From Alentia gelatinosa (Eukaryota; Annelida; Polychaeta; Phyllodocida; Polynoidae): a DNA stretch of 64,000 nt. The notes beneath the pieces were generated by a model that saw only the letters and a list, made by a program, of their open reading frames with translations, searched no databases and was not told the origin of the DNA. Position numbers and translations under genes: made by a program. Of the stretch, positions 35,401 to 47,319 are shown in pieces (position 1 is the stretch's first letter; each line of letters begins with the position of its first letter). The DNA is taken from positions 24,307,716 to 24,371,715 of the forward strand of contig OX465587.1 of assembly GCA_950022655.1 (NCBI GenBank), given 5' to 3'.

Positions 35401-38400
35401 GCGTGCTCTCACTGTGATATTGTGATAGGAGCACAGTGCCTGTCTCTCACGGTCTAAAAGGCGTTCCCAACAGACCATGACTAATCACTAGAGACCGAAA
35501 TAGCTCATTGACCCTCTGGTGCTTCATACATTCTGATCCTTGACAGGACTTTGTAGAAGCAAGTTGACTAGGTGCAAGTCGTCACAGAAAATGACCCACA
35601 GACTGAACAAACCCGAACCACTTAATTGTTTTTTAAATGACCAAAAGAGGTTTGGAAGACAATCACAGACGCGTATTTACATTCAGCAGGAGGTCATAAA
35701 TGGTGAGTGAATGGTAAACGGAAATTGGTGAAGACCCAAAGGCAAATATGTAATGTTTAGACTGGTTCCCTGCCCAAATGAAATAAGGGACTGGTAACTA
35801 CTTCTTATATGATACTAGAGGTAGACCTTGAACTGACAGTCACACCACCTCTCTTGGTTCTACAGAGACTTGCTCGAGTCTTTTTTTCTTCTATTTTTTT
35901 ATAAGGTCATAGATCCAAACATTACATTTGGATATCAATCCAGGCCAGATCACAACAAAAAATATGTCAATTTAAAAGTGTTTCAATCAAATTCAGGTTG
36001 AGGGATGAATTAAATTATCACACCATTAGGCTACATTATTATCCCAAACATAAATCCGGGCAGTAAGCCCTAAGAACCTGTATTCTTTCTTAATACTTGC
36101 GAATTACTACCTTGAGTGCTGTATTCTGACAAATACTGCTGCTGAATGTTGAACAGCAATACTGTTGTACTGGCTGTAAGGAAAATAGGCTTGCATGCCT
36201 AATACAATCCAGACAAAATAAACGAAATAAAAAGAAACGGGATACAGGGACTAAGGCCAGTCTAGGCTCTACAGTCTAAGTCTGCCAATGTGGCACTCTC
36301 CCAACAGGATCTCTGCTGGGAGAGTGCAAGAAATAGAGGCGTTACCCATAGTGCACCAAAAACATGGCTGACTTTACCAGGCTTCCAGGCCAATGTAATA
36401 TTCAGCTATTTCTTGTGGTAGGGAGTATGTCTAGTGTGGAGGACCAGGGGGGTGTTTTATTTTCTGCCCGAGGAGTCCTGGGGCGCCCGGGGAGAGGTCC
36501 CAGGACAGTTTGCGTTCGATATTTCAAAGTCTCCCGGGGAAGGAGAGTCTTGGGCCAGATTCTAGGAGGTCTCCTGAAATATCGTTTTATTTTCAATCCT
36601 GGGGCCAGGAGAGCTCCTGAAAAGTGTCCTGCAGCTCTCCTGGCTGGGGACACGTCTAGGGGTGTCGTGGGTGATTCAAAATAACAAATAAAAGCTATTT
36701 AATTCATTTGAACTATCGGAAATATATTTATTATGATTTTAATTAAAACTGGAGGTCTCAGATGGAGAATTACTTTGCTATTTACCTAGATTAACATACA
36801 TTCATAAATGATGAAATTAGTTCCCAAAAATACCACTATGTGCCACCACCTGCAGTATACACAGCCTCTCTTTCAAGTCTCCTCAAAAGTCTCCTACAGG
36901 TTTATTTTCTCCTGGGGCTCTCTCAAAGGAGACTTCGGCCGAGGATTTCTCTCCCTCCCGAGGACAGGGTAAATCGAACGAGATTGAGGAGATCTCCTGA
37001 AAATTATCCTCAATGGAGCTATCCCTCGTGGGCGAGGAGAGTCCCCAGGACGACCCCCAGGTCACTCTTCGTTGGACATCTGAGGGGATATGGCCCTGCC
37101 CCAAGAGGTTTTGGGTGCAGTCATGCCTGAAGCAGTGCTAGAAATACGGATTAACCGTCTTATCACTTGATCAAACAATTGAATATTGGTTTGAATGAAA
37201 ATTGACACATCCCCTGGCGTTATACCAGTCCCACTTACCCACCCCAACCCACCGGGCTCTGTCACAAACCCCTACCTTTAAAGGGTTAAGGATGTGATGT
37301 TGGGAAGCGTTTACATAGCTGCTTTCCCGAGTTAGTCCCATTGGGTTATGGCGTCTTTGACTGAGAACCAGAGGGAGTTGGGAAGGAAAGGTCCAAAATA
37401 ACCCTGAAGCCCTCACCCTTGCTCTTTGGAACTGTTAGGAGGGGAGAAACCTAGGTGAACAGGCCGAAGGGCAAGTCGAAGAGGAGGCCATGAAACCCCC
37501 GAGGCATTGCCTTTTGGTGACAAAGGTTCTAAGCACAGCACCTTGACTGTGGCCATAAGCGTGGAGGGCCGCACTTTGGGCGTTATGCTCCCACGCAATT
37601 GCGCCTTCATCCCCGTCGGCCTCAATTCCGCACTCATTTATCAACGATAAAATTACCATTTGCTCCTAGTTATAGATTTTACTACTAGCCAGGAGAAAAC
37701 TTAATTGGATACACAGCACGATAATTTGAGTCGATTGATATTTATGTCATGGCGTCGATTCTCATATAAGCTGTGCCTACGAATGTTTCCATATAAATAT
37801 GTTCATATTTGACGCCAGCAAGACAGCATAGGCAACATATCTGATGTGTATACACAGGTAATTTATTTCCAGAAAGTCTGTTGGAGAGTGGAGAGCGACT
37901 CGTATGGTATTGGGGTTCACGTGGTTTGTTGAGATTCCGGGCAGCGTATATTTATTTGTGTTTATCCATCTATGTGGCCATATACATACATGGACATATA
38001 CAGTCCCATGAATACACATTATCAGCTGAATCTAACACTAACACTGACATGCCCCCGTGCTCCTTACACCAACACTGAAACCTTTGCGCCTAGACACCAA
38101 CACTAAATTCCATTCTCCCAAACCCGACCCCCACCCCGACTCCTTGTGCTTTATAAACAAGGCCAGGCTGAACCACACAGAACAATGGTGTTTTGAAAAT
38201 AAAAACTAGTAAAAACAACCTTTTAGATAAAGACAAAGGACTGATGGGTTTATCTTATGAAATTAATCAAATCATATCCATTGTCTTTCAATTCCTCTTA
38301 CTGTCTTCAGAAAATACCTATTTGGGGCCATGCATAAAGTGCATATGAACTGAAAGGGTGGGGGGGGTGGGGAGGGGTTAAAAGCTTTTGCAAATTTTGC

Positions 38401-41400
38401 TTACGCTCCTCCTTTGCTCTATTGCCTACAAGATTGAGAGGGGATGGGTGTCAAGATTTTCAGATGTTTTGCGTACAAACGTTATGAATGGCCCTTTTCT
38501 AAACCCCCTGTACCTAAATAACGGCAGACTGTCCTATAATGTGCATCTTCTTTTTGAAATTAAATAAAAATTGAAATAACACTCCTCCGTCACTACTTTT
38601 TAACATGTCGTCATGTGTATCTGACACGCCTCAGACGTGCAGGTGCAGTTTAACACGCTGGAGAGGGACTGCGTCCAGGTGCCGGTGGGCGAGTCACACT
38701 ACAGAGACAGGTGCGTCGAGTCGGCCATGATGGACGGGCCCACGCAGTACCTCCTGGAGGAGGCCATCTCCGCGCTCGGAGACTTCGAGATCGGGGATGA
38801 CATTAATTTCAAGGGCACCACTTGTTATGATACACATGGAGGTACGTGGCATTAAACTTCTATTATCCAAGTGTGTATCTGTATCATTAATGGGAGCGGA
38901 AATAGGGTATTCCCTGATCCTGCACTGGGGCTGCTGGGTTTTATACTTTACAGAAAAAAAATCGTATTTTTCAAAGTAAAACAAGTATTAATCTAAAAAT
39001 AAAAGTTTTTTTTTTTTTTATTGATTGCTTCCAGTGAATTATATATATGGTATTTTGATAATACATGAATCATTGGATAAATTTGTATCAAGCCCTTGCC
39101 CCTGAAAGTTACTTCAGAAGTAGGGGAGTGGTCTTGTTGGGAAGGTGATGGGTGGGGTGTTGGTTTTGGGTTGTATGATAACGCTAGGGGACAACAATGA
39201 AGTACAGTCAAAGTGAAACTAAAAGTAAAGAGACAAAAAAACAGAAACGTATTAAACACTCACCGCTTTATGTTCGAGCAAAGCTATTGGACACTTTACC
39301 AGCAGAAAAAGCAGATGTGTATTAATAGAGAATTGTTTAAAGGTCTGGTTAAAGATTTTGTACTGATGAGCAATCTAGATCCCCTGCTATCTAGTGTTGG
39401 TATGGATGTATTTGATTTTGACCCTGTCCTTGTTTGGGGACTGTTTATGTCCTGTTTACGTCTAGAACCTTTGTATAGTTTTGAGGATATCAAATATGGA
39501 AGATAGCTGCTTAAAGGCAATGACTAATGATCGACAATAAAGACTTCTTTGAATGATAAAAAAAAGTCCCAACAGTGAATGTAATTGCCATGGATTCACT
39601 ATTAGCAAACCTTTTGTGTGTTGAATTGCGACCCAAAATAATAATTAAAAAAGTGAGTATCAACACAGGGGGGACGGAAAAGTTTATTGTAGAACCTGAA
39701 CAACAGAAAAAAGACTTAACGAAGATGAAAACTAATGAATGAGTATGTACATACCATTAGAATGATTAGAATGAATGAATTAGAATATTTTTAGCAAAAT
39801 AAAAAAGAGAAAAGTAACCTCAAAAGCACGGTGGTGTAATGTATACATGTATTTGATATCTACAGTTCCGATGGGGTCGAATCAGGTAATGTGCCCCACC
39901 TGCTCCTTCAACGAGCTGCTCTCAGTGAACTCGCTGCTCGGGCCGCTCGTCGACACCTTCAACAAGAACAACGAGGAGGTGTGCCGTCTGGAGAACCCGG
40001 ACGACCGCTACCATGTCGGTTACCGCATCTGTAGCCCCACCTACCAGGGAGAGGTCAACAAGTGTGCGCTCGTCAAGGGAGAAGTCACCGCCAAACTACT
40101 GCGTGAGTGTATTTTGAGCAATCAATTTTATTTATCCAAGTTTACTAACATTAACTCATATTTTCAGTGTCATGAAATTGCAGGTATACCAAGGCATTAT
40201 GCAGTTTTTATTCCCATACTTCTTTGCGGTCATCCTGTAGGTACTTTTAAAAAGGTTTTATTGTAGTATAATAGTGAACCTTTCCTGCATGAGTACCGAT
40301 ACTTTCTTCAGAGACCGCCTCCCGCCGCCCGCCGCCCGTTTGTGTTGGTAGAGGTATTACAGTGGTGTCCCCAAGTGACAGAGATTGGAATTATTAGATA
40401 GTGGCATATATATACACAATGTTACCATGATTTCGATCTGAGTGGCCGTATTCTCCGCGTAGTTGACGCGTAGTAAAACTCCGAGGGATAGCGAGGAGTA
40501 TTACATAGCATACCCTATACTCTGCATACTGATGTCCCTGCTCTCAAAGTTTTAACGTACCTTATACAGTAGAACCCCGCGTAAGCGGTCACCCTCCGTT
40601 ACGGGCCAAAGTGTCCGCTTACGCGGGGAGACCGCTTACACGGGGTTAAATAAACATCTAATATAGGGAACCGTTCCGACTAAAGGTGTCCGTTAACGCG
40701 GGGTGTCCGCTTACGCGAGGTGTCCGTTAGGCGGGGTTCTACTGTATATGAATAACACTTGTAAGCTAGCTATTAGTATTAGACTTGCTCAAGTCTTTGA
40801 TTATAAACATTCATTAAATGATTAAAGAAAATCGGAATACAATTCATTATAGCATGTGTCCTTCTCTGACTGTCCCATGAATCAAAGACTTGTCCACTCT
40901 GACTAGAATCTCCTGTTTATTACCCCAGCCACTTCCTGTAACCCTATACCCCTCCTCCCTCCCCTCCTCCAGTTCCCTGGCCGCCTGTGTTGTCATAGCA
41001 ATATATTTCGCCGACTCCTGACTATGTCTCGATTGAAATCAAAGTGAGAGGGTATCAATCTCCCAGCAGATATCCTGACCAGTAGCCAGACCTCTGCTTG
41101 GGGAGTGTGGCGCAAAATCGCGCCAGTCTACACGGCCGATTACGGATGAGACCAGTCCCTGTGTCACTCAGTAGTGGTGGAGGGGTAGGACACAGGGACT
41201 GAGGCCAGTCTATATTAGTATCTAAAAGAGAAATTCTGCCACAGCTTGTCACCACTGATTTCTCCATTTCCTGAGATTTTCAACAGGGAGAGGATCTTCG
41301 TATAAACCAGACTTGCCATGTATATAACTCTGGACATCTCCTTAATGCCAGGAGGAATCCTCGATATCAGGATACGCTTTTCCCATTTCAGTTTTGCCCC

Positions 41401-42526
41401 TGGTGCTTAACTCTTAAAGAGCGAATACTGATTAGGGCACCACAAAAACCTCTTTTATCATGACAACCCATCGAAATCTGCCTGATTCCAAGTATTTCCC
41501 TCTTTCTGAATTGGGCAATGATAACACAAATACATCGGCTTATCATTTGCTCTATTTTTGTAAATTTCCCCAAAGCTCTTATTAATGCCTCTTTGGACGA
41601 ATATCATTTCGATCATATTCACAACATTGTATGCTATTGTTATATATTACCTGAATAATAACTTCATATCTCGTTCAAATAATCTATATTGTAATAATAT
41701 TTTATTGTCCACCTAATACGAGTCTCTCTCTATACTTAACTCATGGAGCCTACAGATCACTACTGAGTATTCTGTATTCTACTTAGGAAAATATGGAGAG
41801 AAAAAAGTCCCTAGCATGCAAAGTAGTGCGTGAGAGTATTTGCGGTGATTTTGTGTTTCCTTGATAACCTATATCTGTAGTGATGGATAGTAAATGCAAT
41901 ATCCCCATAATTTTTATCTGTGTGGTCGTATTCTCCTTGTAGCTGACACTACGCAATATCCTCGCATTCACTCGGTTATTACTGCGCCTCAACTACGTGA
42001 TAAATACGGCCATGCAGATCAGAATCATGGTAATATTGTGTATACATCGCCACTAGAAGACATGGATTTAGATTTAAACAAGAAACACGAAATACCCAAC
42101 AGAAAACTGTTATCACATTGCCACTTATTTTCTAGATATCTCTATTTTTGGCCTACAGGTGGCATTGGTGGCGGCATCGACGTGCGTTATAACTCGGTGT
42201 CACGAGGGTGCGCGCAGGTGGACATGATGGGGCGTAACCGTGACATGTACCGTGACGGCTGTCACACCCGCCTGCCCTTCTCCGAACCAGTACGCAAGAT
42301 CATCGTGCAGGGATACAAGGGGGCCTCCACCGAGATGGGCGACATCACACTGCGAGGCAAGGTCTGTTACAACAACGAGACATTTTCCGCAGAGAAACCC
42401 ACGAAGCCTGAGGGACCCGGGAAACAGGAGGGAAACGCCGGATGTTCTCAGCGTTCATTGGTGACGTCATTTCCGGTTCTAGCTGCCCTCATAGGGTTTT
42501 CCGTTTACTTTTCATATAGAAGATAG
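29405..42526 (+). CDS. anchored secreted protein with two eight-cysteine domains, gene B (368 aa, complete)
   Basis: Six exons join exactly: 29405-29468, 29979-30070, 30518-30656, 38635-38841, 39866-40102, 42159-42526 (stop TAG), with phases 1, 0, 1, 1, 1 as in gene A. Residues 1-21 are a signal peptide (MEGPLFITVFLAAVLGF). Domain 1 cysteines are at 27, 30, 58, 74, 86, 111, 125, 162. Domain 2 cysteines are at 177, 180, 207, 223, 234, 264, 281, 316. Spacing is closely matched between the two. Residues 347-364 are hydrophobic, followed by SYRR, so the end could be a GPI signal or a transmembrane helix with a tiny cytoplasmic tail. The exons are GC-rich against AT-rich introns. The family is unnamed here; Ly6-like by analogy only. 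The third intron is 8 kb and full of repeats. It converges on the receptor gene 4.4 kb away. Confidence 0.85.
29979..30070 (+). CDS. gene B exon with first C-x2-C
   Basis: Acceptor TTTTACACAG, donor AAG/GTACGA. It encodes VTGIRCYHCDHNEVSSG and on to LLQQMSK, in phase 1 to 0. Confidence 0.8.
30518..30656 (+). CDS. gene B exon, domain 1 cysteines 3-5
   Basis: Acceptor TTACCAACAG, donor GTAAGG. It encodes HPECKLKKRRDRYFV, IIEC and YVCGTVRGTV. The acidic NP motif seen in the other three half-domains is replaced by a basic KKRR stretch. Confidence 0.82.
31085..31560 (+). mobile_element. LTR-like or promoter-bearing repeat fragment
   Basis: A GC-richer block that holds TATATATAAG (31411-31420) followed by a region resembling a retroelement R/U5 leader. 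No gag, pol or matching second LTR was found, so this is tentative. Confidence 0.25.
31960..32130. repeat. CACAGA/ACACAT-rich low-complexity tract
   Basis: Irregular CACAGACACAT-type units on the plus strand. Open frames across it are artefacts. Confidence 0.6.
33590..33990 (+). repeat. interspersed repeat family S, copy 2
   Basis: A second copy of the 27570-27990 repeat in the same orientation, with many substitutions. Confidence 0.6.
35355..35640 (+). repeat. interspersed repeat family R, copy 2
   Basis: Carries ATAGACTTCCAGC, ACCATGACTAATCACTAGAGACC and GTTGACTAGGTGCAAG, matching the copies at 14775 and 57845. Confidence 0.55.
36430..37110. repeat. CTCC/GGAG-rich inverted repeat region
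   Basis: 36430-36660 (AGGAGTCCTGGGGC, GGTCTCCTGAAATATCG) and 36860-37090 (CTCCTGGGGCTC, GAGATCTCCTGAAAATTATC) share motifs in inverted arrangement around an AT-rich middle. Confidence 0.4.
37630..37672 (+). repeat. interspersed repeat family R, 3' fragment (copy 3)
   Basis: GCACTCATTTATCAACGATA and CATTTGCTCCTAGT match the 3' end of the copies at 14775 and 57845. Confidence 0.45.
38635..38841 (+). CDS. gene B exon, domain 1 cysteines 6-8
   Basis: Acceptor CGCCTCAG, donor GTACGT. It encodes LERDCVQVPVGE, RDRCVESAMMDGPTQYLLEE and FKGTTCYDTHG, in phase 1 to 1. It is strikingly GC-rich. Confidence 0.87.
39866..40102 (+). CDS. gene B exon, domain 2 cysteines 1-5
   Basis: Acceptor ATATCTACAG, donor GTGAGT. 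It encodes QVMCPTCSFNELL, EEVCRLENPDDRYHVGYRIC and NKCALVKGEV, in phase 1 to 1. It is the direct counterpart of gene A exon 23563-23790. Confidence 0.88.
40416..40510. mobile_element. hairpin MITE family H, truncated copy
   Basis: Matches the left arm and core of the element at 14167 (GTTACCATGATTTCGATCTG through CGAGGAGTATT) and then loses the right arm. Lies 300 nt past gene B exon 5. Confidence 0.75.
40567..40744. mobile_element. pogo/Tigger-like MITE, 178 bp
   Basis: The terminal repeats CAGTAGAACCCCGCGTAAGC and, inverted at the right, GGCGGGGTTCTACTG are flanked by TA on both sides. The interior repeats GTCCGCTTACGCGGGG. The CAGTAGAACC ends and TA site fit pogo/Tigger-derived MITEs. It sits in the last intron of gene B. 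Confidence 0.75.
41896..42040. mobile_element. hairpin MITE family H, diverged copy
   Basis: A third copy, ending 120 nt before the last exon of gene B: GCAATATCCCCATAATTTTT, GGTCGTATTCTCCTTGTAGC, then ACTACGTGATAAATACGGCC and AATCATGGTAATATTGTG. Confidence 0.72.
42159..42526 (+). CDS. gene B last exon: domain 2 cysteines 6-8, linker and C-terminal anchor
   Basis: Acceptor TGGCCTACAG. It encodes SRGCAQVDMM, RDGCHTRLPFSEPVRKII, RGKVCYNNE, a Lys/Pro/Gly linker and a terminal hydrophobic helix before SYRR and stop. Confidence 0.88.
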
Positions 42527-42824
42527 ACTTATCTTGTCTATTTTGACATTTTTATTTTTACCGGAAGGAAACAAGAAATGCCTATATTTTTTTTCACTTG
42601 ATGATGTTCAATAATTTTACACATCCCAGGCGGCTTTTACTTTCAATTATCTCTATGAACAATCTCACTCGGGGTTGAATTGATTAGTCTATTATCATCT
42701 TTATGGACCTGGAGCAATATTTTATTTTTATTTTATTCTCATGATTCCTTTTTGCAAATCTAAAAGGGTATATAAGAACGTTCTTGGCAATTTCATAATA
42801 GTATGGTTTAAGTAAGAGAAACAA

Positions 42825-42830
42825 AATAAA
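42825..42830 (+). terminator. candidate polyadenylation signal of gene B
   Basis: AATAAA 300 nt after the stop codon. Confidence 0.45.
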
Positions 42831-45800
42831 AAAACATGTATTCTTTGCGTTGCAAAAGAAAACGCCTGCTTTGAAATCTAAGTATGAGCATTCTCATGGG
42901 ACAATAACTCAAGATCACTGCACAGCACTATTGGGTCCAAATCGATTGAGCTCCCGCCAATATTCTGAAATTAAATTGAAAAAAAATACAGAACAAGGAT
43001 CCCATTGTCTTTCTTTGACTACGTTTATTTTGTGATACAAACATTGGTTATGTAACAATTGTCATTTCAGAGATACATAGATCAAGGAGCAAACGATACA
43101 ATACTACAAACTATCCCCAAGTCAAAAAAAAATCTATGAAACAGGAACGGTATACAATTGATGTAATCAAAATTCCTCCCACTATCTGATATAAACGATG
43201 GGGCTCGCCTCCAGGTTAAGGTCACTGCGACCAAATGAGAAGATCAGCGGAGACTCTAGCTGACTAAGTAGCTTTGGTGACCTTTCAAACACGGATTGAG
43301 TATTATGTAAACAATGTTGCAATCAGGGAATGCTTTTAGATCCTAGCTAGGTTTTATATACAGAGCTGCGCCGACGCTAAAACACGTCATGTCGACAGCA
43401 ACTCTACCTATTCAAAAATCGACGATCGTTCAAAGAGGCTTTTAAAATGTCTTTTATCCCCACATCCTAATGATTCTCTACGGAAGGTTTTTTGGGGGGG
43501 ATCTGGAGATAATTTCATTCATTCTGAGGAAGATTTAAAAACATTCTTGGCTCTATAAAACGGGACAAGAGGAACGTTGGCTGTGTCACCCGAACTTCCC
43601 AATACGATGAGAAAGTTCATGGAACGTAAAATAATCACGTACAATAATGAAAGATAACTCTGTTCTCAAAATAAAATTGTACAAATACTGCATCCAAAAT
43701 GGCTAGGATTCTAAACCAGTATTATATGACAATAAGCCTACGTGGTAAGTAGGGAAGGCTAATCATAGACTAATCATTATAAATCAAATAGGTTGCTGCA
43801 TGAGTATTAACACTTGTACCTATGGAATCTACCCTGCTGGGAGCATATAGATACCTTACTCTCTTTGCCCAAACACTGCCAAAGCATTTGCATCAAATTT
43901 ACAAAGCATTGTGCAGCTTCTTTTATAATTCATTATTGCTTTTCTTTTCTTTTCCAAAATGGGTTCGATGGTCTGAGGATTTTCTTTGCAAAGTCACGCC
44001 TACCTACAAGCACTAGGCTATCATACAAATAGGACAAGAGGATTCGGAAACCAAGTTTGTCGTTTTTTTACACATTTCCCTACAATCATGAAGATAAATG
44101 GATATGCTAACCAAGAATTGGGGCAACAAAATCTCCCCAGTTCGTCCGAATGGTCCTCCTTGTAAAACATTTTCTTTTCCCAGTTTCATTCACGGTAGAT
44201 AAGCTGGATGGACAATGGATTGATATTGTTAATCTGAAGCCGCAAATTCGATTCTTCTTACCCCTCGTTGATTTGACCAAGCACCGATGACAGGACGTAA
44301 AATAGATAAGCCGGTTTTCCCAAGAGACGTGGCCGTGTGTTGTGTGTTGGTCGTTGGGGGCGGGCAATAAGCGGCGACTGCAGCGGCTTTATCGTCTGCT
44401 TCTCGTGTCTCCAGTGGACTGAGCGACTGTCTCACATCCGGGCAACCAGTAGTGAGTTACTCACGATTCACACGTGCATCACAGGGCTCACACACAATTA
44501 GCATAAATTAAGAGAGTGTCAATCGATGCTAATAGGGTAAGCAAAAATAAAGTGACCGACATGAAATTGAAAGGACAGGATGTGAGAAACAGCATTATCA
44601 CCATAACATAAATAGGTATGTGAAAAATAACATGTGTAAACAGAGGGTAAACACACAGCCCACCCTGACTTTGTTGTATAATTTCGAAATGGCCGTCATT
44701 TAATTCGTTGTTCGTTGTTCTCCCACATGTTGAACAAATAAATTCACAGCTCTTTGGTAAAATGACATCACCAACATAATATGTAATGCAGTATACATGA
44801 TATTGTAAAACATCAGATTGTAATTCGATGAGGTATTATTGTAATCTCTCATAAAATCCTTAAAAAAAACAAAAAAAGAAACAAATCCCATTGATAAACG
44901 CACTTAAAAAGGAGATTTACATGTAAGAATATACTTTTGCAAGAACAAAATGTCACAACAGCCAGCCGCACACAAATACAAAATACGTAAAATGCACAAT
45001 GATGTTCCAGTTTCTTCAAAATAAATTTCCTAAACTGGAAAAAAAGAGTAAAATTGGATATTCAGCAGATAATGATTCTAAAGCCAAGGAGCTCATTCCT
45101 GCTCAGAATGAAGAATACATGTCTGTGGAGAGAGTAAACGCTGACATAACAGGGAAGTTGGCAACTCCTTCAGCAACTCATAAGTGTGGACGGAGGCATT
45201 TGAGTGGAAAAATCGCCCAATACAATTTCGTTATCCACCTCATTATAAATGTCTATTGTTTTCTCCATCATCCACGTGAAAAAGTGGCAAAGGGCTCCAG
45301 CAGATTGTGTCATAGCTAAACCAGCTAATGTCTCAAATGTTATCTTACCCCTAGTCACACTACCATACCACTTACAATGAATGACATTTCCTTTTCCTAA
45401 AATGCTACGCTATTCACAATGAATATAGTCGATGGCATATTGTTTATATGTTCTATGACAGTGCACATTCTCAATACCCTTGTTAGGATCCTGCAGTTTT
45501 CCACAAAATAGTTTATCCACAAGTGTTATTTTCACAAAAACCACTGAATCAAACATTCCGGCTCCCATAGCTTTTCTCCATTTACAAGGAATGGAAAAAG
45601 AAAAGGGCCCCTTCTAATAAAACATTCAATTACATCCCACAATAAAAAAAGATTTGCACTCTCCATCAGAAAACTGCAGTACCTTCATGGGGTTGATAAA
45701 AAAAATCATAGCATACTTTTTCAAAGTATGATATAACGATCCATCATATACACAAAAACTGCTATACCACAATGTCTACTGTACAAAGAGACCCTTCAGA

Positions 45801-46884
45801 AACCCCAGTCGTTATATATATATATGTTCATAAGCTGGTTATCAAAATGAGTTCCAAAGCAGTTGACCACAGAGTATTCAGTTCTTGATATTCCACACTC
45901 TCCATGACTGTCAGAATATCAACCAGGTTGGCCCTACTTTCAGCAGGGCAGTTTCATACTTCCGTAACGGCTAGATGGTAATTCAACAGAACATTTACCT
46001 ATGTTTTTTGCCTGTATCCAACATGTTGACTTATGTAAAATCGATCTGAAACTGACACACACACACTTCAGCAGTGTGCCATTGGTCAAGAGCTATGGCT
46101 TGACACTAGTCTTCTATCGTCTCGAGTAGGATTGATCCAATCTATATCATCCAGCGATGACTGTTCTAGTTTGTGTTTGGATCTTCATTGAACAGCAGCG
46201 CCATTTCAGTGAAGAAAAAATAGTATCCTAGTGATATGTTTATTCAACACTACTGCTGTATGCAATAAGCTGCAGGACACTGTTGACAGGATATGGGTCC
46301 ATGGACAAAACGTCATATGATGCTAGGAGGAAATAATCCAAGAGGTTTGTACAAACAGTTATGACTGGTATCTACCTTCCAGAATAACTGGAAGAGCATC
46401 ACATGTAATGTTGACTTAAATGCCAGCATAAATCCTTGTGACCCAAACACAGATGTCCGTTCTACTCATGATAATGATCTAATATTAAGCAAGGATCTTT
46501 ACACAGTTGTCAAAGTGAATGATCAGTAAACTGTATGCTTCCCACCTCTGGTAACGGTTTGAAGATGCTCATGGAAGATCTTCACACTTGTTCCTTATGG
46601 TTGCAGCCCTAGAGTGGTAATAAAAGGTCTGCTCCCCAAAGCTTTCATCTCTTATCACTGAAGTCTGAACCTTGTATAGGTCAACTGACTTGTGCTGTAG
46701 AGAATGTAAAGTCTTAAATGAGGTCCATTCTGCTTTTGTTCAGCATTCTCACCAACACCAACACCAACAACTGCCATGGTACAGAATGGATGTAGCATAG
46801 CTTGCTTCTTCACAGTGGCCTTCAGTTGAAGTCTACCCACCGATGTGAAGTATTCGTCCTACCCGTCAGCAATGTTAGGCCTAT
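42831..46884. other. convergent intergenic region between gene B and the receptor gene
   Basis: Part must be 3' UTR of the receptor isoform ending at 46885. Frames such as 44999-45319 (+) and 45170-45358 (-) have no recognisable domain and are not called. Confidence 0.45.
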
Positions 46885-47319
46885 TTATAAACCTACATTT
46901 GGGGAGGAGAAGAATATAGCAATGGTTGCTACAGCCATGCCGACTGAGAAAACCCAGATACACAACCGGTCAATGACCATTGCAGCAAACTTCCAATCAT
47001 TAGTTTCTTCATTGGACTCATTGTCTTCCTTTATCTTGTGAGTTATGAATCTGATCTCATTCAATATAGCAAGAAGTTCGTTTTTGATTGTGAGGATTCC
47101 GCCATCTTCCATTCTGACGGACCGAAGAGGGGGAAATTCATTGAGTGGAATCACATTATCCACATCCTTCACGTTAGCAATGAGACTAACAGAAGGTGGC
47201 GTACGAGCCTCAAGCTCACGCATACGAGCTTTTCGTAGAAGGAACTGCCTTGACAAATCTTTTCCTGGTCTTGACATCCGAAGTACCCACGCAAGCCACT
47301 CACAGATCAACTTCCGAGT
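46885..47319 (-). CDS. nAChR: receptor terminal exon, distal copy (T2)
   Basis: 435 nt: acceptor TGTGTTTCAG, phase 0, then [19 protein letters not shown], an intracellular loop, the amphipathic helix ([17 protein letters not shown]) and TM4, ending SSPNVGL and stop. It has the same length as the proximal copy. The differences cluster in TM4 and the tail. Confidence 0.93.
   Translation of the reverse strand, partial: TRKLICEWLAWVLRMSRPGKDLSRQFLLRKARMRELEARTPPSVSLIANVKDVDNVIPLNEFPPLRSVRMEDGGILTIKNELLAILNEIRFITHKIKEDNESNEETNDWKFAAMVIDRLCIWVFSVGMAVATIAIFFSSPNVGL

Larger units (their letters stand above)
30657..38634. other. 8 kb intron of gene B, repeat-rich
   Basis: The donor GTAAGG at 30657 joins the acceptor CGCCTCAG at 38634. 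The intron holds an LTR-like segment (31085-31560), CA-rich low complexity (31960-32130), repeat families S and R, and CTCC/GGAG-rich inverted sequence (36430-37110). No nested gene is supported. Confidence 0.65.

Noticed and set aside
44999..45358. Opposed frames of 106 and 62 codons between gene B and the receptor
   Set aside because: No recognised domain on either strand; the region probably includes receptor 3' UTR.
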